The notes under the pieces were generated by a model that did no database searches, had not been told where the DNA came from, and saw only the letters and a list, made by a program, of their open reading frames with translations. The translations under genes were made by a program, and so were the position numbers. Of a stretch of 64,000 bases of DNA, positions 59,218-64,000 are shown piece after piece. The DNA comes from Blautia sp. SC05B48 (GTDB lineage Bacteria; Bacillota; Clostridia; Lachnospirales; Lachnospiraceae), in the NCBI RefSeq assembly GCF_005848555.1, contig NZ_CP040518.1, forward strand, positions 2,805,501-2,869,500, given 5' to 3'. Within the stretch, counting starts at the first letter, position 1. Every line of letters begins with the position of its first letter.

Positions 59218-60915
59218 ATGAACAACAGATATATGAGTAACAATATAGAAAGAAATGCAACCTGGAGAGTTGGTGTATACTGCCGACTTTCCAAAGATGA
59301 CGAATTGACCGGAGAGAGTGCCAGCATCTCCAACCAGAGAGACATACTGGTGAATTACTGTCAGTCACAGGGCTGGCAGGTGGTGGATGTGTTTCAGGAC
59401 GATGGTTATACAGGATTGAACACAGACCGACCTGATTTGCAGAGACTTCTCAAAGCCTGTGAAAAAGGACTGGTGAATCTTGTAATTACCAAAGACCAGA
59501 GCCGACTGGGACGAAACCATGTACAGACAGGATTTCTGATGGAGGAGTTTTTCCCAAAGCATGGAGTAAGGTATATCGCATTATATGATAATGTGGATAC
59601 CTTTGCCGGAGACAATGAGATTGCCCCATTTAAGAACGTGCTGAACGAGATGTATTCCAGAGATATTTCCAAGAAAGTCCATGCGTCCTATCACCTGCAG
59701 GCAACCAAGGGAAAGTTTACAGGTGTTGTTCCACCACTGGGATATCAGAAAGACCCGGAGGAAAAGGGACATCTCCTGATTGACGACGAGACAGCACCGA
59801 TTGTCCGGAAAATTTTCCAGTGGGCGGTGGACGGTCATGGGATTAACTTTATATCCAGAGAACTGGAACGCCAGCAGATTCCCTGCCCGTCATGGTGGCA
59901 CCGGAAACGGGGACTCCGCACCTATTACACAAAATGGGAAAAGAAAGACCCGGAAAATGGGAAATATGTATGGGATGAATCCTATCTGAAATCCCTGCTG
60001 ATGAATCCCGTTTACTGTGGTGACATGGCTTCCCAGAAAAGGTACTACCGTTTCAAGATTGGCAATCAGGGAGATAAAGCTCCGGAGGACTGGATCACAG
60101 TCAGGGATACCCACGAAGCAATCATTCCGCAGGATGTATTTGATCTGGTACAGGCAAAGATGAAAGGCAGGAAACGCCAGACAGAACAGGGAGAATACAG
60201 CATGTTTGCCGGATTACTCCGCTGTGCAGAGTGTGGCGGTGCGTTGACGTTGAAGAAGACGCACACCAAAGACCAGCATGAAGTTTATACCTGTTCCACT
60301 TATATCCATAAGGGGAAAGCACATTGTACCCAGCACCGGGTGGACGCTGATGACCTGTATGATGCAGTCCTTACCAGAATCCAGGAATGTGCAAAAGCAG
60401 TTACCGGAGACGGAACAGAACTGGAAAACCGGGTAAAGGAGTTATGCGAGGAAGATACACAGGGACACAGGGAAAGTCTGGAGAAGCTGGTATCAAAGCA
60501 GAAAGACCGCCTGGAAACGTTAGACCGGCTGATTGCAAAACTGTATGATGACCTTATCAATGACAAGATTACAGAATCTGTTTTTGATAAGATGCTGGAG
60601 AAGACACAGAAGGAGCAGACAGATATCAAAAAGGAACTTTTCCAGAATGAGAGTGTGCTGAATACGGAAGAAAAACTGGATGCACAGTCCCAGCAGTGGA
60701 TTGACGATATTAGCGAGTATGCGGACATCAAAGAACTGGATGCCAATCTTCTGAACCGGCTGATCAGTAAAATCGTTATCTCAGAACCGCAGGAGAAAGA
60801 CGGAACAGAAAATTACTGCCGTACTCCTGAAACGGTCACAATGGAAATTCATTTCAACTTAAAACCAATACCGGAGCTTGGAACCATCGAAAGAGGTTCC
60901 GGCTCCCATAAATAA
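59218..60915 (+). CDS. large serine recombinase of IME-B
   Basis: The 565-residue protein has catalytic Ser25 in VYCRLSKDDELTG, DQSRLGRNH, a recombinase domain, a zinc ribbon (CAECGGAL ... CSTYIHKGKAHC) and a C-terminal coiled coil. Its stop lies about 75 bases inside the right end of IME-B, so it should act at the ATAAAACA core. GGAGG precedes ATG 59218. Confidence 0.95.
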   Translation: MNNRYMSNNIERNATWRVGVYCRLSKDDELTGESASISNQRDILVNYCQSQGWQVVDVFQDDGYTGLNTDRPDLQRLLKACEKGLVNLVITKDQSRLGRNHVQTGFLMEEFFPKHGVRYIALYDNVDTFAGDNEIAPFKNVLNEMYSRDISKKVHASYHLQATKGKFTGVVPPLGYQKDPEEKGHLLIDDETAPIVRKIFQWAVDGHGINFISRELERQQIPCPSWWHRKRGLRTYYTKWEKKDPENGKYVWDESYLKSLLMNPVYCGDMASQKRYYRFKIGNQGDKAPEDWITVRDTHEAIIPQDVFDLVQAKMKGRKRQTEQGEYSMFAGLLRCAECGGALTLKKTHTKDQHEVYTCSTYIHKGKAHCTQHRVDADDLYDAVLTRIQECAKAVTGDGTELENRVKELCEEDTQGHRESLEKLVSKQKDRLETLDRLIAKLYDDLINDKITESVFDKMLEKTQKEQTDIKKELFQNESVLNTEEKLDAQSQQWIDDISEYADIKELDANLLNRLISKIVISEPQEKDGTENYCRTPETVTMEIHFNLKPIPELGTIERGSGSHK

Positions 60916-60990
60916 GAAAAATCTATCAAAATTTAATCTATTTTAATCTTTTCAAGGCTCATTTCGAGCAAATATTTTCTCATAAAAGAC

Positions 60991-61071
60991 ATAAAACAGT
61001 TGATGGCGGGCGGTGGCATCGTACTGATTGGAATAAACCTGATTCCACAGCTTGCAACTTTGTTTGGATAA
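60991..61071 (+). pseudogene. Maff2-family small membrane protein, 3' part
   Basis: From ATA 60991 the frame reads IKQLMAGGGIVLIGINLIPQLATLFG and stops. It continues the frame broken at 42847 and completes the second hydrophobic segment of Maff2. The VirB6-like gene follows after four bases, the normal order. Confidence 0.85.
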
Positions 61072-61075
61072 ATAA

Positions 61076-61948
61076 ATGGGTGGAATAACCGAAAAAATAA
61101 CAGAGTTCATAAAGGATCTGCTAACAGGCTGGATCACATCAAACCTGGATACCATGTTCACCGATGTAAATACCAAAGTAGAAACGATTGCTACAGAGGT
61201 TGGGAAAACACCCCAAAATTGGAACAGTGGCATTTTTTCCATGATAAAAAATCTGTCGGATAATGTCATTGTCCCCATTGCGGGGATGATTATTACATTT
61301 GTACTGTGTTATGAGTTGATTTCCATGATTATGGAAAAAAACAATATGCACGATACGGATACGTTTATGTTTTTCAAATACATTTTCAAGATGTGGGTAG
61401 CGGTATATCTGGTTACTCATACTTTTGATATTGCGATGGCAATTTTTGATGTAGCGAATCATGTGGTATCTAATGCTGGCGGTATGATAACCGGTTCTGC
61501 ATCTATTGATGTTACAGAAGCATTGAAAACACTTCTTGAAACGCAGATTGAAGATATGGGAATCGGAGAATTACTGGGGCTTGGTCTGGAAACGATGCTG
61601 GTCAGTTTATGCTTAAAAATCATATCAGTCCTGATTACCGTCATTTTATATGGACGAATGATAGAAATATATCTTTATGTCTCTGTGGCACCTATTCCGT
61701 TTTCAACATTTACGAACAGGGAATGGGGAAGTATTGGAAATAATTACGTGAAGGCATTATTAGCGTTGGGATTCCAGGGATTTTTTATGATGGTATGTGT
61801 TGCGATTTATGCAGTTCTGGTAAATGCTATTACAGTTGCGGATAATCTTCATACAGCCATCTGGTCAGTTGCAGCATATACAGTTATTTTATGTTTCAGC
61901 CTGTTTAAGACCAGTTCCCTGGCAAAATCAATCTTCAATGCACATTAG
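61076..61948 (+). CDS. VirB6/TrbL-like conjugation membrane protein (CD1108 type)
   Basis: The 290-residue protein starts at ATG 61076. It has five or six membrane helices (IVPIAGMIITFVLCYELISMI, MWVAVYLVTHTFDIAMAIF, LVSLCLKIISVLITVILYG, LLALGFQGFFMMVCVAIYAVLV and others) and the EIYLYVSVAPIPFSTF segment of the CD1108/TrbL group. It forms the inner channel of the type IV secretion system of the host ICE. PrgI and VirB4 follow. Confidence 0.88.
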   Translation: MGGITEKITEFIKDLLTGWITSNLDTMFTDVNTKVETIATEVGKTPQNWNSGIFSMIKNLSDNVIVPIAGMIITFVLCYELISMIMEKNNMHDTDTFMFFKYIFKMWVAVYLVTHTFDIAMAIFDVANHVVSNAGGMITGSASIDVTEALKTLLETQIEDMGIGELLGLGLETMLVSLCLKIISVLITVILYGRMIEIYLYVSVAPIPFSTFTNREWGSIGNNYVKALLALGFQGFFMMVCVAIYAVLVNAITVADNLHTAIWSVAAYTVILCFSLFKTSSLAKSIFNAH

Positions 61949-61962
61949 GAGGAAACAAGAAT

Positions 61963-62391
61963 ATGGCATATGTTCCAGTGCCGAAAGATTTTTCAAAAAT
62001 AAAGACAAAATTAGCATTGAATTTAACTAAAAGACAAATTATATGTTTTTCTCTGGCAGGAATTTGTGGTGTTCCGGTCTATTTGCTGACAAAAGCAGGA
62101 CTGGGAACAGATGTGGCAGCAACGCTTATGATCATAGTGATGCTGCCATTTTTCTTTTTTGCAATGTATGAAAAGGATGGATTTCCAGCAGAGAAAATAT
62201 TGCTTCACATTATCCGGCAGAAATTTTTAAGACCTGGAATCAGGGTCTATCGTTCCCAAAACTTATATGACCGGATTATAGAGTACGATAAATTAGAGAA
62301 AGAGGGTGCATGGCTTGAGAAAAAGGCAAAAGAAGCCAGGGAAGCGAGAAATCCGTTCCATTTCCTTAAAAAAGCAGACCGAAAAAAATAA
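61963..62391 (+). CDS. PrgI-family (VirB3-like) conjugation protein
   Basis: ATG 61963 follows AGGAGG. The 142-residue protein has YVPVPKDFSKIKTKLALNLTKRQIICFSLAGICGVPVYLLTK and a second helix (AATLMIIVMLPFFFFAMY), the PrgI pattern. The C-terminal part is a basic coiled segment. It partners VirB4 at the inner membrane. Its end overlaps the VirB4 start by about 77 bases. Confidence 0.9.
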   Translation: MAYVPVPKDFSKIKTKLALNLTKRQIICFSLAGICGVPVYLLTKAGLGTDVAATLMIIVMLPFFFFAMYEKDGFPAEKILLHIIRQKFLRPGIRVYRSQNLYDRIIEYDKLEKEGAWLEKKAKEAREARNPFHFLKKADRKK

Positions 62392-64000
62392 GAAACAGAA
62401 AACCGGACTTACGAAAGAGGAAAAAAAGCGTCTGAAAGAACTTCGGATGATAAAAGCGGAGAATCAGAAGAAGAGGAAGCCTTTTACAGCGCAGGATACG
62501 ATTCCATATAAGGAAATATATAAGGATGGTATCTGTAGGACAGATGACAACTATTATTCAAAAATGGTGCAGTTCTACGATATAAATTACCAGTTAGCGC
62601 AGAATGATGATAAAGCGGCTATTTTTGAGAACTATTGTGAGTTCCTGAATTCATTTGACAGCTCTGTTGAGGTACAAATTACATTTCTTAATCAACAGGT
62701 GAATTTTGATGAGTATGCAAAAAATATTGATATTCCAGAGCAGGATGACTGTTTCAATGATATTCGGAAAGAATATTCGGATATGTTGAAAATGCAGCTT
62801 TCCAAAGGAAATAATGGGCTTGTAAAAACAAAATATATTACATTTTCCATTAAGGCGGATAATCTGCGAAATGCAAAATCCAGGCTGGAGAGAATTGAAG
62901 CCAGTGTATTGAATAATTTTAAGGTGATGGGAGCCATGGCAGAGCCTTTAAATGGGGTAGAACGTCTGAAAATTCTGCATGATGTGATGAATATGGACAC
63001 AAAAGAATCTTTCCATTTCCATTATGGGATGGTTGCAAAAACAGGTCTGCAGACAAAAGACTTTATTGCACCTACCGGATTTGATTTTCGCAATGACAGC
63101 TATTTTAGGATGGGACAGACTTTTGGATGCGTGTCATATTTACAGATTACATCACCAGAACTTACGGATAAATTGCTGGCAGATCTGCTGGATCTGGAAG
63201 AGAATCTTATCATCAATATGCACCTGCGTCCAATTGATCCCAAGGCAGCTATTAAAAGCCTGAAAAGTACGCTGTCAAATATTCAGAAAATGAAAATTGA
63301 AGAACAGAAGAAAGCGGTCAGAAGCGGATATGATATGGATATTATTCCAACGGACATTTCTACATACGGAGAGGATGTGGAGGGATTGCTCAATGAAATC
63401 CAGTCCAGGAATGAGAAACTTTTTGAACTTACTTTTTTGCTGATGAATACAGCGGACAATAAGAGAAAACTGGACAATATTGTGTATCAGACTGCAGGAA
63501 TCGCCCAGAAATATAATTGCAATATACGGAGACTTCAATATCAGCAGGAACAGGGACTTGTGGCATCACTGCCACTGGGAATGAACCGGACTGGAATACA
63601 GAGAATTATGACTACGACTTCTACAGCAATCTTTGTTCCGTTTACCACACAGGAACTTTTCCAAGGCGGTGAAGCTCTTTACTATGGCTTAAATGCACTG
63701 TCAAACAATCTCATTATGGTGGATCGGAAACGATTGAAAACACCTAACGGCCTGATTTTGGGTACTCCTGGTTCCGGTAAGAGTTTTGCAACGAAAAGAG
63801 AAATTCTCAATGTTTTCCTGATTACAGACGATGACATTATTATCTGTGACCCGGAGGGAGAATATTTTCCGCTGGTAAATGCCTTAAATGGTGAAGTTAT
63901 TAAAATCAGTGCAAAAAGTAATGATTACATCAATCCTATGGAAGTGAACCTGGATGTTATTTATCATCCGGAGAAATACAGGATTAATGGCGATGTGGAG
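62315..64000 (+). CDS. VirB4-like conjugation ATPase (5' part; continues beyond window)
   Basis: The frame is open to the right edge. TTG 62315 (with GAGGG upstream) or GTG 62306 is the likely start. The N-terminal 480 residues match VirB4 (TAQDTIPYKEIYKDGI, FHFHYGMVAKTGLQTKDFI, IFVPFTTQELFQGGEALYYGLNALSNNLIMVDRK). Walker A LGTPGSGKSF is near residue 484, followed by ICDPEGEYFPL. VirB4 powers assembly of the channel. It shows that the host ICE transfer operon is otherwise intact here. Confidence 0.93.
   Translation, partial: MRKRQKKPGKREIRSISLKKQTEKNKKQKTGLTKEEKKRLKELRMIKAENQKKRKPFTAQDTIPYKEIYKDGICRTDDNYYSKMVQFYDINYQLAQNDDKAAIFENYCEFLNSFDSSVEVQITFLNQQVNFDEYAKNIDIPEQDDCFNDIRKEYSDMLKMQLSKGNNGLVKTKYITFSIKADNLRNAKSRLERIEASVLNNFKVMGAMAEPLNGVERLKILHDVMNMDTKESFHFHYGMVAKTGLQTKDFIAPTGFDFRNDSYFRMGQTFGCVSYLQITSPELTDKLLADLLDLEENLIINMHLRPIDPKAAIKSLKSTLSNIQKMKIEEQKKAVRSGYDMDIIPTDISTYGEDVEGLLNEIQSRNEKLFELTFLLMNTADNKRKLDNIVYQTAGIAQKYNCNIRRLQYQQEQGLVASLPLGMNRTGIQRIMTTTSTAIFVPFTTQELFQGGEALYYGLNALSNNLIMVDRKRLKTPNGLILGTPGSGKSFATKREILNVFLITDDDIIICDPEGEYFPLVNALNGEVIKISAKSNDYINPMEVNLDVIYHPEKYRINGDVE

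Larger units (their letters stand above)
42847..60998. mobile_element. IME-B: 18.1-kb mobilizable element inserted in the Maff2 gene
   Basis: ATAAAACA occurs at both ends (42847-42854 and 60991-60998). Joining the left flank to the right at this core gives GGA ATA AAA CAG TTG ATG, restoring the Maff2 frame (QGIKQLMAGGG). The element's recombinase (59218) lies next to the right end and TnpV (42947) next to the left. It encodes its own relaxase, oriT, SSB and primase/helicase, plus cargo. Confidence 0.85.

Overview
This window looks like a Lachnospiraceae-type Clostridia chromosome. Genes carry strong AGGAGG-like ribosome binding sites, base composition is moderately AT-rich, and the oxygen-defence set is that of a strict anaerobe (rubredoxins, hemerythrin, superoxide reductase). 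The conjugation genes are of the CD1108/PrgI/VirB4 type typical of gut Clostridia. No rRNA or tRNA gene was seen.

Layout. (1) 1-1.9 kb: the end of a Y-family DNA polymerase gene with a LexA-like small regulator and three hypothetical genes. (2) 2.0-11.5 kb: a redox and oxygen-stress island. It holds rubredoxin, hemerythrin, Bcp, YaaA, a deleted rubrerythrin, superoxide reductase, a second rubredoxin, an SDR, thioredoxin, rhodanese, a CoA-disulfide-reductase/rhodanese fusion, a Crp/Fnr regulator, and thioredoxin plus thioredoxin reductase. Three near-identical TGTGAT-N3-ATCACR operators sit at the same distance from their -10 boxes and probably bind the local Crp/Fnr protein. (3) 11.9-17.2 kb: the end of an integrative element with a sigma-like regulator, a structured non-coding region, a PemK/MazF toxin, two overlapping large serine recombinases and the tail of a tyrosine integrase. 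(4) About 17.37 kb to beyond the window: a second integrative conjugative element (host ICE). Its left end abuts the first codons of what looks like a low-molecular-weight phosphatase gene. It carries ParA, ParB, an initiator gene with seven 23-bp iterons, PcfB, the coupling protein, Maff2, VirB6-like, PrgI and VirB4.

The host ICE is nested. Its coupling-protein gene is split first by a 14.4-kb mobilizable element (IME-A, 24,731-39,159) and then by a 2.5-kb group II intron (39,580-42,095). Its Maff2 gene is split by an 18.1-kb mobilizable element (IME-B, 42,847-60,998). In every case the flanking coding sequence rejoins in frame when the insert is removed. IME-A is GC-rich but carries an AT-rich two-component/ABC transporter cassette, three sigma-region-4-like proteins, an oriT, a MobA/MobL relaxase, a YafQ/DinJ pair and replication genes. 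IME-B carries an EAL phosphodiesterase, a sodium/phosphate symporter, a PstS-like lipoprotein with its halves in swapped order, SSB, an oriT, a cargo island with a possible ADP-ribosyltransferase toxin module, a relaxase, a primase/helicase, a holin-like peptide and its own serine recombinase.

The most notable observations are the reversible nested interruption of one transfer operon, the Crp/Fnr operator set, two IncQ-type oriTs with compensating stem sequences, a conserved non-coding element present twice, the iterons inside repA, and a 25-27-bp palindrome repeated three times in the host ICE. All family assignments are from reading the translated sequence; no search was run.
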